Positions 33,622-42,647 of a DNA stretch of 64,000 nucleotides are shown here, in pieces. The DNA lies in contig NZ_JBNILN010000001.1 of NCBI RefSeq assembly GCF_050107715.1, positions 186,001 through 250,000 on the forward strand, written 5' to 3'. The notes under the pieces are model-generated. The model did not search any database and was not told the DNA's origin. It saw only the letters and a list, made by a program, of their open reading frames with translations. Both the position numbers and the translations under genes were made by a program. The DNA is from Metabacillus_B sp050107715 (GTDB lineage Bacteria > Bacillota > Bacilli > Bacillales > Bacillaceae). Each line of letters starts with the position of its first letter. Position 1 is the first letter of the stretch.

Positions 33622-34563
33622 TTGAAAATGACAGCAAAACTTTCTTCCATGTTTTTGATCCTTTCATTGGTTTTATTCGGTTGCGGTACGGCGAAGGAAG
33701 AAACAACTGCCGCTCCCAAAGAGGAGAAAACAGCTACAGGGTCAAAAGAGGATGAAGCGTCTGAAAATGGAACAGAAGCAAAAGAAGCAGAAGCAGCAGA
33801 AGCTGAGGAGCCTGCAGCGGAAGAAACAGAAAAATCAGAAGAACAGCCTGCAGAAGAATTAACTGCAGAACAGGTTTTGGAAAAGTCGATTGCGGCTTAT
33901 GAAGATGTGAAGAGCTTCTCCAGTGAAATGACAGTGGACCAGACTGTTGATGATGGACAGCAAGAAATCAAAACGGATGCCTCTATGCAAATAGAGCAAA
34001 ATATGGATCCAATGCTGATCCACACTGTAAATACAACGAAATCTGCAGCAGACGGGTCTGAATTTTCTTTTGAATCATATGTAACCAAAGACAACTCTTA
34101 TGTATCTCAAAATGGCGGAGAGTGGGCCGTAATGGCCACAGATCCTAATAACCCAATGGTACGATCTGAAGCTCAATCAAACCCGGCGGCTGATTTGGAA
34201 GGATTACAAGAAGTTGCAGGAGATATTAAGGTCAAAGAAGAAGACAGTGAATACATCATTTCTATTGATGAACCGAAGGAAGAATTCCTAAATCTTTATG
34301 GAGATATGGTTAATCAAATTACTTCTTCTCTTGGCGTAGACGGTGCATCTGCAGAATTAACTGATTTAAAGCTCTCTTATTCAATTGATAAAGAGACCTT
34401 CTTGCAGAATACTACAACTGTCATGATGTCAATGACAGTAGATGTTGAAGGCCAAACCATTGCCCTCGATCAGAAAGTCGATGGCACGTTCAGCAAGTAC
34501 AATGAACTGAATGACCTGGAAGTCCCTGAAGAAGTAACCGATTCTGCACAGCCAATGGAGTAA
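33622..34563 (+). CDS. Secreted lipoprotein, LppX/DUF6612-like
   Basis: 313 residues if TTG 33622 is the start (10 bases after GGAG); GTG 33613 and ATG 33628 in the same frame are alternatives. Lipobox LFGC follows a hydrophobic core. Then an Ala/Glu-rich linker (about residues 30-90, many repeats of EA and AE), and a folded domain with alternating strands (SAADGSEFSFESYVTKDNSYV). The beta-rich C-terminal domain resembles the LppX/LprAFG or DUF6612 lipoproteins; role unknown. Confidence 0.7.
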   Translation: MKMTAKLSSMFLILSLVLFGCGTAKEETTAAPKEEKTATGSKEDEASENGTEAKEAEAAEAEEPAAEETEKSEEQPAEELTAEQVLEKSIAAYEDVKSFSSEMTVDQTVDDGQQEIKTDASMQIEQNMDPMLIHTVNTTKSAADGSEFSFESYVTKDNSYVSQNGGEWAVMATDPNNPMVRSEAQSNPAADLEGLQEVAGDIKVKEEDSEYIISIDEPKEEFLNLYGDMVNQITSSLGVDGASAELTDLKLSYSIDKETFLQNTTTVMMSMTVDVEGQTIALDQKVDGTFSKYNELNDLEVPEEVTDSAQPME

Positions 34564-34654
34564 ATAATCAAATTGGACCTGCCGGTGGACTAGTGTGACT
34601 GCGAAGAACCCCCACCGTCAAATGGTTAGCCCGTTTAAAGCTTATCCATACGGA

Positions 34655-34865
34655 TATCCAATCTAAATAAAAGGCTCTGTTAATTTAGCTTTTGATTACA
34701 GCCAGCAGGCGTTCGTTTATCTTTGGGCGGGCGGTAAGCCTCCTTGCCGCTATGCGGCAGCGGGATCTGCCCTATCCTGCCGCTCTCAAACGTAAAGGCT
34801 CACGCCCTTCTTTTCAGTCAACAGGTTTTAGTAATCAGCCCCATGCTTTAACATAGCCAATTAAA
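34655..34865. repeat. Dispersed intergenic repeat, copy 5
   Basis: Bounded by AGGCTCTGTTAATTTAGC and CTTTAACATAGCC with TTTTGATTACAGCCAGCAGG and CAGTCAACAGG inside. The middle holds a hairpin, TTGCCGCTATGCGGCA. It fills most of the gap between the lipoprotein and tatA. Confidence 0.65.
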
Positions 34866-34898
34866 AAATGAACCGGCTGCCTTATGCCGGTTCATTTT
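34866..34898 (-). terminator. Terminator of tatA
   Basis: TGAACCGGC and GCCGGTTCA pair on the minus strand and are followed by T6; seven bases past the stop codon. Confidence 0.85.
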
Positions 34899-34905
34899 CT
34901 ATCTA

Positions 34906-35094
34906 TTAGATACGATTTTCATCTGTCTTTTTTGCTTTTTCTTCATCCTCGTCCATCATCCCGCGGGTAGCATTTTTGAATTCCCGGAGCGTTCTTCCTG
35001 CTGCTTTCCCAAGCTCCGGAAGCTTTTTTGGTCCAAACAGCAGCAGTGCCACCACTAGTATCAATAAGATTTCTCCAAATCCCAAACTGCCCAT
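34906..35094 (-). CDS. tatA: Twin-arginine translocase subunit TatA
   Basis: 62 residues: a short N-terminal membrane helix (GEILLILVVALLLFG), hinge FGPKKLPELGKAAGR, amphipathic helix, and charged tail. TatA oligomers form the conduit for folded proteins. No tatC is adjacent, so it is a separate tatA copy; its partner must lie elsewhere. Confidence 0.93.
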   Translation of the reverse strand: MGSLGFGEILLILVVALLLFGPKKLPELGKAAGRTLREFKNATRGMMDEDEEKAKKTDENRI

Positions 35095-35284
35095 ATTCTA
35101 ATCCCCTTTGTGTTACAGTTTGTCAGTCTTGATTAAATTATAGGTGATTTACTGGGAAAAACCAAGAGAATACTTATAATTTTCTGACGGATTCGCAGGT
35201 GGAAGGTTAAGGTAATCTGATGTTTCCATTGACGATTCTTATGAAATCATTTATCATTTTCAAGTATCATAATTCAATAAGAAA

Positions 35285-35535
35285 AATCCTCACTCCATAT
35301 CTCGGTGAGGTAGAGGTTGCACCAATTATTAGTAACCGGGCTGAAGCCGTTGGGGCTGTTGATGTCTGTTGAAAGGAAAAGGTGCCGAAGCAAGCTGATA
35401 CCAATCATCAGTCCTTGCTGGGCCTGTATTTAATAAATACAGGACTGCCGCAGTATTCATCGCGGAGCGCTATCAGGAGATAGGTTGAGGCGACTATGTA
35501 TAGGAAACGCATGGATTGCTCCATGCGTTTTTATT
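35285..35535 (+). promoter_or_regulatory. Lysine (L-box) riboswitch with terminator
   Basis: Plus strand blocks GGTGAGGTAGAGGTTGCACC, TTAGTAACC, GAAAGGAAAAGGTGCCGAAG, GCTGGGCCTGTATTT, AGGACTGCCGCAGT and GGAGCGCTATCAGGAGA follow the L-box consensus. A terminator with arms AAACGCATGGA and TCCATGCGTTT plus T run is at 35505-35534. Lysine binding is known to favour the terminator, so the permease downstream is made when lysine is scarce. Confidence 0.93.
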
Positions 35536-35594
35536 TATGTGCATAACGTCCTCCATCTTCCTTTAAGCAGCAAATCATATAAGGAGGATTTACA

Positions 35595-37013
35595 ATGGAA
35601 CAAAAAAAATGGGGCTTTTGGCTGCTATCTGCTTTTGTAATCGGAAATATGGTCGGATCCGGCATTTTCATGCTTCCGAGCACACTTGCACAAATGGCCA
35701 GTCCTATGGGAGTAGCCTCTGCATGGCTGGTTACCGGCCTCGGGGTCTTAATGATTGCCCTCGTATTTGGAAATCTTTCGGTGAGAAAGCCGGAGTTAAC
35801 CGGGGGGCCTCAAAGCTACGCAAGGGCCATGTTTAAATCAGAGAAAACCGGAAAGGCTGCAGGATTTAGTATGGTGTGGGGCTACTGGGTAGCAAACTGG
35901 ATCAGCAATGTTGCCATCATCACAAGCTTTGCAGGTTACTTATCGGCATTTCTTCCAATCATGAAAGATACGACCGTCCTCTTTTCTGTCGGGCCTCAGG
36001 AAATCGAACAAGGCCGGCTGATTACTTTTGCTGTTTGCACCATCTTATTATGGGGAACTCATACAATTCTTGTGAACAATTTGAATGCAGCAGGCCGGCT
36101 GAATTTTGCTGCTACCGCATCGAAGGTAATCGGCTTTATGCTCTTTATTGGCGCTGCCCTGTTCGCATTTCAGGGAGCAAGCACTGGAGAATGGTACTTC
36201 GAAGTCCAATCAAACGGGGAACCACAAGGACTTTTTAAGCAGGTACAGCTTGCAGCTGTTTCAACCCTCTGGGCTTTTGTAGGAATCGAATCGGCTGTGA
36301 TCCTGTCCGGGCGTGCCCGCTCCCAATCAGATGTAAAAAAAGCAACGATTTTTGGATTGCTGGTTGCGCTATCCATTTATATGATTACGACATTGCTTAC
36401 AATGGGTGTTATTCCAAGAGAAGAGTTAATGCAGTCTGACAAGCCATTTGTTGATGTTCTCGCTCTTTTCCTTGGAGACGCCGGCGGGACAGCGATGGCC
36501 ATTCTTGCCCTTATCTCCTTATTCGGTTCTACTCTGGGCTGGATTTTAATGAGCTCAGAAGTCGCCTACCAGGCAGCCAAGTCTGGAATTTTCCCGGCTG
36601 CATTCGGAAAAAACAATAAAAAAGGAAGCCCTGTGGTTTCCCTCACGATTACCAATATCATGTCACAGCTGTTTATCTTTTCAGTTATCTCAGGCACAAT
36701 CAGTGAAGCTTACACGTTCCTGACAACTTCAGCTACACTTGCCTATCTGATTCCATACCTTGTTTCTTCTATCTATTATTTAAAGCTCGTTTTAAACGGC
36801 GAAACGTTCAGCGAAATCAAAGGATCCAGAGTAAGAGAAGGATTGATTGCTTCACTGGCGCTGATCTACAGTGTGTACGTTATCATCTCCGGAACGTCAG
36901 ACCTTAAGACATTCTTCCTCGGCATAGGTCTCTTCCTTGCAGGCCTGATTGTGTATCCTCTTCTTAATCGGAAGAAGCATGAACAGCCGGATTCAGATTC
37001 CGGCACATTATAA
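35595..37013 (+). CDS. APC-family lysine permease (YvsH-like)
   Basis: 472 residues with about 12-13 membrane helices. GNMVGSGIFMLPSTLAQMA is the APC helix-1 motif, and FVGIESAVILSGRARSQSDVKKAT the helix-6/loop motif; it resembles arginine/ornithine antiporters by fold. The lysine riboswitch 60 bases upstream points to lysine import, as with B. subtilis YvsH. AAGGAGGATTTAC precedes ATG. Substrate is inference from the riboswitch. Confidence 0.88.
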   Translation: MEQKKWGFWLLSAFVIGNMVGSGIFMLPSTLAQMASPMGVASAWLVTGLGVLMIALVFGNLSVRKPELTGGPQSYARAMFKSEKTGKAAGFSMVWGYWVANWISNVAIITSFAGYLSAFLPIMKDTTVLFSVGPQEIEQGRLITFAVCTILLWGTHTILVNNLNAAGRLNFAATASKVIGFMLFIGAALFAFQGASTGEWYFEVQSNGEPQGLFKQVQLAAVSTLWAFVGIESAVILSGRARSQSDVKKATIFGLLVALSIYMITTLLTMGVIPREELMQSDKPFVDVLALFLGDAGGTAMAILALISLFGSTLGWILMSSEVAYQAAKSGIFPAAFGKNNKKGSPVVSLTITNIMSQLFIFSVISGTISEAYTFLTTSATLAYLIPYLVSSIYYLKLVLNGETFSEIKGSRVREGLIASLALIYSVYVIISGTSDLKTFFLGIGLFLAGLIVYPLLNRKKHEQPDSDSGTL

Positions 37014-37023
37014 ATCTGTAAAA

Positions 37024-37064
37024 TAAAGCCCGGGAGTGCTGAATAAGCATTCCCGGGCTTTTTC
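37024..37064 (+). terminator. Terminator after the lysine permease
   Basis: AAAGCCCGGGAGTGC and GCATTCCCGGGCTTTTTC pair with a T run. Confidence 0.85.
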
Positions 37065-37074
37065 TAATTCTATT

Positions 37075-37170
37075 CAACTCGGCTTTTGATCGCAGCAGGC
37101 TTGCGTAAGCCTTCCGCTCCAATTAACAGGTGCTGGCAATCAGCATAATGCTTTATGATAACCATTCTTT
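37075..37170. repeat. Dispersed intergenic repeat, partial copy 6
   Basis: GGCTTTTGATCGCAGCAGG and CTTCCGCTCCAATTAACAGG match the arms of the family; the middle is shortened. Beyond it, up to 37288, nothing recognised. Confidence 0.5.
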
Positions 37171-37287
37171 TAAACTGATCTTAAGTATCTTTAGGGTTAC
37201 AATCATTGACTTAAGAGCCTTTTATTCCAGGATGTCTTTCTTTATAATCTTGTTATGCTGTCTTGTTCGCTATTTTTGAGCTGTATA

Positions 37288-37312
37288 ACAAAAAGCCCTA
37301 ATGGACTTTTTG
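37288..37312 (-). terminator. Terminator of the carboxypeptidase gene
   Basis: Minus strand AAAAAGTCC and GGGCTTTTTG pair after the stop codon; short stem. Confidence 0.55.
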
Positions 37313-38479
37313 CTATCTTTTCGTCTGCCAATATAAAGTACCGCTAATAAAGGTCACTAAAAGGAAGGCTGCAATTGCTGCCAGGAAAAAATGACTGCTG
37401 AAGTACTTGTCCTCTTCTTCTTTATTTTCCTGCAGATTTTGACTGATGCCCTGGCCTTCCGGAATAGCGGATTCCAGTTTTGCTGAAGCCAGTTCCTGCC
37501 CATCCTCGCCGTGTACAACCAGCTCATTTAGCCGATTTATCTTTGTTGTCACCTTTTCATCTTTGCCTTTAGTATAGGGAATAGGTTCCGTTAGTTGAAG
37601 CGGTTCTTTTTTATCATTTACAAGCGAAGCCGCAGGCGCGATTTCTTTCGTTTCAAAGTGTCCAAATCCATAATCAAGTAATTTTTCTGTATCATTATAC
37701 GTACCACTGTCATTAGGGGACTTTAGTGTTACTGCAATTAAGCTTAACCCATTTTTTTGCGCTGCTGTAACAAGGGTAAAGCCTGATTGGGACACGAACC
37801 CGTTCTTTCCGCCCGTCACCCCTTCATAAGGCCGCTGCTTCAGCATTTTATGGTGGGTTAAAAGAGTCGTTTGCCAGGTCTCCCCTTCCCATTCCATAGA
37901 TTTTGTTCCAAAAATTTCTGCAAATTGCTCATTCTTTATGGCATACTTTGTTATTTTGCCCATATCCGCTGCAGTTGTCCGATGGTCCGGATCAAACAGA
38001 CCGCTTGGATTTACAAAGTTCGTTTGCTCAACCCCAACGTCTTTTAGTAAATATTCATTCAAATCCTTCGAAAACTGCTCGACATTTCCGCTCATATGTT
38101 CAGCTATAGCAATTGCCGCATCATTTCCGGAGTTAATCAGCATTCCCTGAATCAGCCGTTTAAGAGGAACCTGCTCTCCTTCTTCCAGAAAAACTTTAGT
38201 CCCTTCTGCATTCCTGGCCTTTTCACTTACTGTTACGATTTCATCCAAATCCCCGTTTTCAATTGCATAAATAGCGGTTGCGATTTTTGTAATACTCGCA
38301 GGGTACATAGAAGCATGACCATTCTTTTCGTATAAAATACGCCCAGTTTTTGCATCCATTAAAACGGCTCCTTCACTTTTCAGCGAAAGGTCAGGATCCT
38401 TAATGCCGCTTGCTTTGTCCGGGTGCATGATAATGAATAGTGTGAAAGCCGCGATCATCGTGTGCAGGATCTGCTTCAT
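37313..38479 (-). CDS. D-alanyl-D-alanine carboxypeptidase (DacF-like)
   Basis: 388 residues from ATG 38479 (MKQILHTMIAAF), 9 bases after GGAG. Signal peptide, then S11 serine peptidase: SxxK is SITK in MYPASITKIA, SxN is SGN in LINSGNDAA, and the KTG position reads KNG in VTGGKNGFV. A PBP5-like C-terminal domain and a final membrane helix (FFLAAIAAFLLVTFISGTLYW) follow. It trims the terminal D-Ala from muropeptides on the outer face. The C-terminal anchor is a full helix rather than an amphipathic one. Confidence 0.88.
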   Translation of the reverse strand: MKQILHTMIAAFTLFIIMHPDKASGIKDPDLSLKSEGAVLMDAKTGRILYEKNGHASMYPASITKIATAIYAIENGDLDEIVTVSEKARNAEGTKVFLEEGEQVPLKRLIQGMLINSGNDAAIAIAEHMSGNVEQFSKDLNEYLLKDVGVEQTNFVNPSGLFDPDHRTTAADMGKITKYAIKNEQFAEIFGTKSMEWEGETWQTTLLTHHKMLKQRPYEGVTGGKNGFVSQSGFTLVTAAQKNGLSLIAVTLKSPNDSGTYNDTEKLLDYGFGHFETKEIAPAASLVNDKKEPLQLTEPIPYTKGKDEKVTTKINRLNELVVHGEDGQELASAKLESAIPEGQGISQNLQENKEEEDKYFSSHFFLAAIAAFLLVTFISGTLYWQTKR

Positions 38480-38599
38480 GGATTTACTCTCCTTATCTGT
38501 TCCGTTCATAGTTAGTCCTTTTCTAGAATATCAACTTCACAATCTGAAAACAATGTAAATTAATTGAATTCGCTGCATATTCTTACATGGATGAAAACA

Positions 38600-38637
38600 A
38601 AAAAAGGAACCCTGCAGCATCCCGGGTTCCTTTTTTT
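38600..38637 (-). terminator. Terminator of the MurE-like gene
   Basis: GGAACCCGGGATGCTGCAGGGTTCC-type stem with T7 on the minus strand, right after the stop. Confidence 0.75.
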
Positions 38638-40106
38638 CATTTCTGAATCAGTTTTTTTTGAAGATACCGGATCGTTTCTCCATCTGTTGCTGCAGGCAGC
38701 TCAAATTGCTGCTGATAGGGCTCGTCCCCCTTACCCGTAACGACAATCCAGTCCTTTGGTTTTGCAATCTTAAACATATGCTTGATAGCCATAGTACGGT
38801 CAGGAATAAGAGATCCCTTCTCACTGCCGAATGTTTCCTGAAGCCTGATTAATTCATCCATTAATTCATGCTCGGGTACACCGTTGGCATCATCCTGTGT
38901 CAGAATGTATCCATCACTCAAATCAGAGGACAATTGAATCATTTCGCTGCGCTTTGATTCATCTCTCCCTCCCCTGAAGCCAAAAATGTGATAAACATTT
39001 TCTGCCCCGCATTCTCTTGCAGTTTTCAGACAATGATACAGCGCGTCAGGAGTATGGGCATAATCGACCATGCAGGTAGGCTCGCCCTTCTGCACATACA
39101 TCTCATTCCTGCCGGGAACTCCGGAAAAGCTTAACAGCGCCTCTTGAATCACTCGCGATTCGATCCCGATTTGTTGAGCTGCCAGAAAAGCCAGTCCTGC
39201 ATTAAACACGTTATGAAGACCTGGAATCGCAAGCTGGATAAAATGACCTCTATTTTCAGTTTCTTTAAAAATGGCAGACGGTAGCGTATTTGCCTTCCAT
39301 TCTGATAAACTAAGGTCATTTTCAAGGCCTTCCCCGAATGTCAGAACATCATGTCCTTCTGCCTTTATATTTTCTGTAAGCTTCCTTCCCCACGGTGTAT
39401 CCGTATTAACAATCGCCTTCCCTGCAGGGGACATCTGGGCGAATAGCCGGGACTTCACTTGAAAATATTCCTCCATCGTATCATGGTAATCGAGATGATC
39501 CCGGTCGAGGTTCGTAAACAGCGCGTAATCAAATTGAAGGCCTTCCACGCGATGCTGGCTGATGCCATGTGATGAAACCTCCATCACTGCAAACTCATCC
39601 CTGCTCAGATGAAGCAATTTCTGAAGCTCGAGGCTGTCCGGAGTTGTATTGGAGGCTCTGTACCATTTTCCATTTATGTAATTGGCGATTGAACCAAAAA
39701 GGGCGCAGGAATATCCCGCTGATTCTACTATATGTTTTATCATATAAGCAGTCGTGGTTTTCCCGTTCGTTCCGGTAATTCCGATCATTTTATGTTTCTG
39801 CTGAGGATTGCCGTAAAAAGCGATGGCCATTTCCGCCATCTGCTTTCTGCTGTCGTTCAGGTGAACATAGGGAACAGGAAGGTTATTAAGTGCTTTTTCT
39901 CCAGCGACAGCCACAGCCCCTGCTTCAATCGCAGCGTTGATATATTGGTGTCCATCCTGGTCATGACCCGAAATGGCAATAAAAAAATCTCCCGCCTTCA
40001 CGCATCTTGAATCGGACGTAATCCCTTTTATTTCAATGGATTTAAGATTTTCCAATTCAGGCTCGGGACGGATGGATGAAGATAAAAGCAGCTGATGTAA
40101 ATTCAT
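38637..40106 (-). CDS. MurE-like Mur ligase
   Basis: 489 residues with the three Mur ligase domains: N-terminal UDP-binding, central ATPase with GITGTNGKTTTAYMIK and the LDRDHLDYHDTMEEY region, and C-terminal domain with FGFRGGRDESKRSEM. MurE adds the third residue to UDP-MurNAc-L-Ala-D-Glu. The DNPR amino-acid signature of mDAP-adding MurE is replaced by TQDDANGVP, unlike the lysine type too. It is alone, not in a division/wall cluster, so it is probably a second ligase whose substrate is unknown. Confidence 0.82.
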   Translation of the reverse strand: MNLHQLLLSSSIRPEPELENLKSIEIKGITSDSRCVKAGDFFIAISGHDQDGHQYINAAIEAGAVAVAGEKALNNLPVPYVHLNDSRKQMAEMAIAFYGNPQQKHKMIGITGTNGKTTTAYMIKHIVESAGYSCALFGSIANYINGKWYRASNTTPDSLELQKLLHLSRDEFAVMEVSSHGISQHRVEGLQFDYALFTNLDRDHLDYHDTMEEYFQVKSRLFAQMSPAGKAIVNTDTPWGRKLTENIKAEGHDVLTFGEGLENDLSLSEWKANTLPSAIFKETENRGHFIQLAIPGLHNVFNAGLAFLAAQQIGIESRVIQEALLSFSGVPGRNEMYVQKGEPTCMVDYAHTPDALYHCLKTARECGAENVYHIFGFRGGRDESKRSEMIQLSSDLSDGYILTQDDANGVPEHELMDELIRLQETFGSEKGSLIPDRTMAIKHMFKIAKPKDWIVVTGKGDEPYQQQFELPAATDGETIRYLQKKLIQK

Positions 40107-40263
40107 AAGGTTGAAACTCCTTCATTTATCTTTTTCACATGGTTCGAAATCCGCCTGTGTTTTTTATCCTTGCCGGGTGATTTTATTATTTGCTGAAAAA
40201 AGGGTTTACCCTGAGTTATAATCTGGAAATTGCATGGAAGCGGAGTATGAAAGCTTATGGGAA

Positions 40264-40296
40264 AAGGGCGCTGCTTCTGAGAAACAGCACCCTATA
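40264..40296 (-). terminator. Terminator of fumC
   Basis: AGGGTGCTGTTTC and GAAGCAGCGCCCTTTTCC pair on the minus strand with a short T run. Confidence 0.65.
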
Positions 40297-40307
40297 AGAG
40301 ACGGTCA

Positions 40308-41687
40308 TTATTTCGGTTTAGTCATTTGCTCTGGAATGACATATTCATCAAATTGCTTTTCAGTAAGAAGATTAAGCTGCAAAGCCGATTCTTTTAACGT
40401 CAGACCTTCTTTATGGGCATGCTTCGCAATTTTTGCTGCATTTTCATATCCGATGTGCGGATTTAATGCCGTAACGAGCATGAGAGATTCTTTAAGGTAT
40501 TTGCCGATCACCTCATGATTCGGCTGGATCCCTTTGGCACAGTGCTCATTAAAGGAAAGAAGGGCATCTGAAAGCAGTCGGACGGATTGAAGGAAGTTAT
40601 ACAAAATGACCGGCTTATATACATTTAATTCAAAGTTCCCCTGGCTTGCTGCAAAGCCTATTGCTGCATCATTCCCCATTACCTGAACCGCCGTCATTGT
40701 TAAAGCCTCGCTTTGCGTCGGGTTGACTTTCCCTGGCATGATGGAGCTTCCAGGTTCATTTTCAGGAATAATCAGCTCGCCAATACCGCATCTGGGGCCG
40801 CTGGCTAAAAAGCGCACATCGTTTGCAATTTTCATTGCATCGGCAGCCAGCCCTTTAATGGCTCCATGGGCATAAACCATTTCATCGTGAGAGGTTAATG
40901 CATGGAACTTATTCGCAGAAGAAATAAATGGGAAGCCTGTATACCTGGCAATTTCCTGAGCTGCTTCATCCCCAAATTCAGGATGGGCATTGATGCCGGT
41001 TCCAACAGCTGTTCCTCCTATCGCAAGGTTAAGCAAGTGGGAAGTACCTTCTTCTATCATTCCCTTTGATCGTTCAAGCATATAGGACCAGCCGCTGATC
41101 TCCTGGCCAAGTGTAATCGGAGTCGCATCCTGCAAATGAGTCCGGCCAATTTTCACGATGTCCTGAAACTGACCGGATTTTTCCTCCAGCGTCTTTTGGA
41201 GCTGTTCCACAGCAGGAAGGAGCTGGTCTTTTACCGCTCTTAAAGCGGCAATGTGCATCGCAGTCGGAAACGTATCGTTTGAGCTCTGGCTCATGTTCAC
41301 ATCATCATTTGCATGGATTTTGGCTTCCCCTTCACCAAGAATCTCATTGCCCCTTCTCGCGACAACCTCATTTACATTCATATTGCTTTGAGTGCCGCTT
41401 CCCGTTTGCCAAACTGCCAGCGGAAACTGCTCGTCCCACTTCCCATCAAGAATTTCATCACATGCCTGGACAATCGCTTCTGCTTTTGCTGCCGTAAGCT
41501 TTCCTAATTTTTCATTGGAAACAGCCGCACTTCGTTTTAAAACGGTAAATGCATAAATAACTTCCAGCGGCATTTTTTCGGTACCGATTTTAAAGTTCTC
41601 CTTGCTCCTCTGTGTCTGGGCTCCCCACATTTTATCTGCCGGAACCTCAATTTCCCCCATTGTATCCTTCTCAATTCTTGTTTGCAT
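40308..41687 (-). CDS. fumC: Class II fumarate hydratase
   Basis: 459 residues. The fumarase/aspartase signature GSSIMPGKVNPTQSEAL is present, and TGSGTQSNMNVNE and HDDVNMSQSSND-type regions (VNMSQSSNDTFPTAMH) match FumC. Interconverts fumarate and malate in the TCA cycle; iron-independent. Single gene with its own terminator. Confidence 0.96.
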   Translation of the reverse strand: MQTRIEKDTMGEIEVPADKMWGAQTQRSKENFKIGTEKMPLEVIYAFTVLKRSAAVSNEKLGKLTAAKAEAIVQACDEILDGKWDEQFPLAVWQTGSGTQSNMNVNEVVARRGNEILGEGEAKIHANDDVNMSQSSNDTFPTAMHIAALRAVKDQLLPAVEQLQKTLEEKSGQFQDIVKIGRTHLQDATPITLGQEISGWSYMLERSKGMIEEGTSHLLNLAIGGTAVGTGINAHPEFGDEAAQEIARYTGFPFISSANKFHALTSHDEMVYAHGAIKGLAADAMKIANDVRFLASGPRCGIGELIIPENEPGSSIMPGKVNPTQSEALTMTAVQVMGNDAAIGFAASQGNFELNVYKPVILYNFLQSVRLLSDALLSFNEHCAKGIQPNHEVIGKYLKESLMLVTALNPHIGYENAAKIAKHAHKEGLTLKESALQLNLLTEKQFDEYVIPEQMTKPK

Positions 41688-41732
41688 GATTATTGATCCC
41701 TCCCCTCATTCATTCCCCCATGAACCTGCCGC

Positions 41733-42266
41733 TTAATCCCTCATTTCTTCTTTGAGCAAAGAAAAAAGCTCAACGTCCTGAAATTTCCCATTCATCCATT
41801 CGTATTTCCTCAGCCTTCCTTCGTACCGGAAGTTCAGCTTTTTGAGAAGACCGATCGAACTTAGATTATCGGGCACGACTTTTGCTTCAATCCTGTTTGC
41901 CCCCATCTCTCTAAAGGAAAGATCAAACAACAATTGAAGCGCCTCTGCCATGTAACCCTGGCCCCAATAAGGCATGCCGAGCTCATAGCCAATTTCACCT
42001 CTGGAATTTTCCTCATCCCACTCGTTAAATCCGCATGTTCCGAGCAATTCGTTCGTATTCTGATCAAGAATTGACCACCGGAATGCTTTCCTCTTTCCCG
42101 AGAGTGACCGAAGAATATAGATCATGGATCTGACTTCGGTTATCGTGCCTGCTGCCTGCATATTTAAATAACGGACCACTTCCGGATCAGACCAAATCGG
42201 GTACAGCTGCTCCGCATCCTTTTCTTCCAATTCCCTAAGCCGGACTCTCTCCCCTGTTCTTTTCAT
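41733..42266 (-). CDS. GNAT acetyltransferase, RimJ/RimL type
   Basis: 177 residues. It begins MKRTGERVRLRELEEKDAEQL and has GEIGYELGMPYWGQGYMAEAL (acetyl-CoA loop) and NRIEAKVVPDNLSSIGLLKKLNFRYEGRLRKY, the RimJ-type end. Such enzymes acetylate protein N termini or small amines; the target is not known. Convergent with nothing; 45 bases from fumC. Confidence 0.9.
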   Translation of the reverse strand: MKRTGERVRLRELEEKDAEQLYPIWSDPEVVRYLNMQAAGTITEVRSMIYILRSLSGKRKAFRWSILDQNTNELLGTCGFNEWDEENSRGEIGYELGMPYWGQGYMAEALQLLFDLSFREMGANRIEAKVVPDNLSSIGLLKKLNFRYEGRLRKYEWMNGKFQDVELFSLLKEEMRD

Positions 42267-42647
42267 GGTTACTCTCCCATAGACTTGTTTTTTAAAAACC
42301 CGCTCATCCTTAGAGTGTTTGTATTTAGGATTTGTTCTGCCATACTCTTTTGATGTATAAGAAACCGAATAATTTCTCTCAAAAGAACATATGAAAAGCT
42401 TCCAGTTCTTCCTTGCTGCCCATTAATCGTATTTGAGCCAAAAACATCTTCCTTTTCTTTTATGATTTCATCATCTTAACGGGTACAAGCCCGAATGTCC
42501 AGAGTACTTACTGACTCCACCTGCTATAATGAATGTGTCCCTGCTGCTCTCATCCTGCAGCATAACCCATCCGGACATCGGACAGACTGAAACCTGCCGA
42601 TTGAATATACGTACTATTAGCTACTAACCATAAAAGGGGGAGATTGT
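42267..42647. other. Intergenic region before the EcsC-like gene
   Basis: No open frame. A TATAAT at 42525-42530 lies on the plus strand about 120 bases before the gene, with no good -35. Two near-palindromes, TTCTCTCAAAAGAA-like and CCGGACATCGGACAG, are weak. The ribosome site GGGGGAGA is at 42637. Confidence 0.4.

Noticed and set aside
37300..38509. Possible sporulation-specific role for the carboxypeptidase
   Set aside because: No spoIIA genes or forespore promoter seen nearby, so the name DacF was kept only as a fold likeness.
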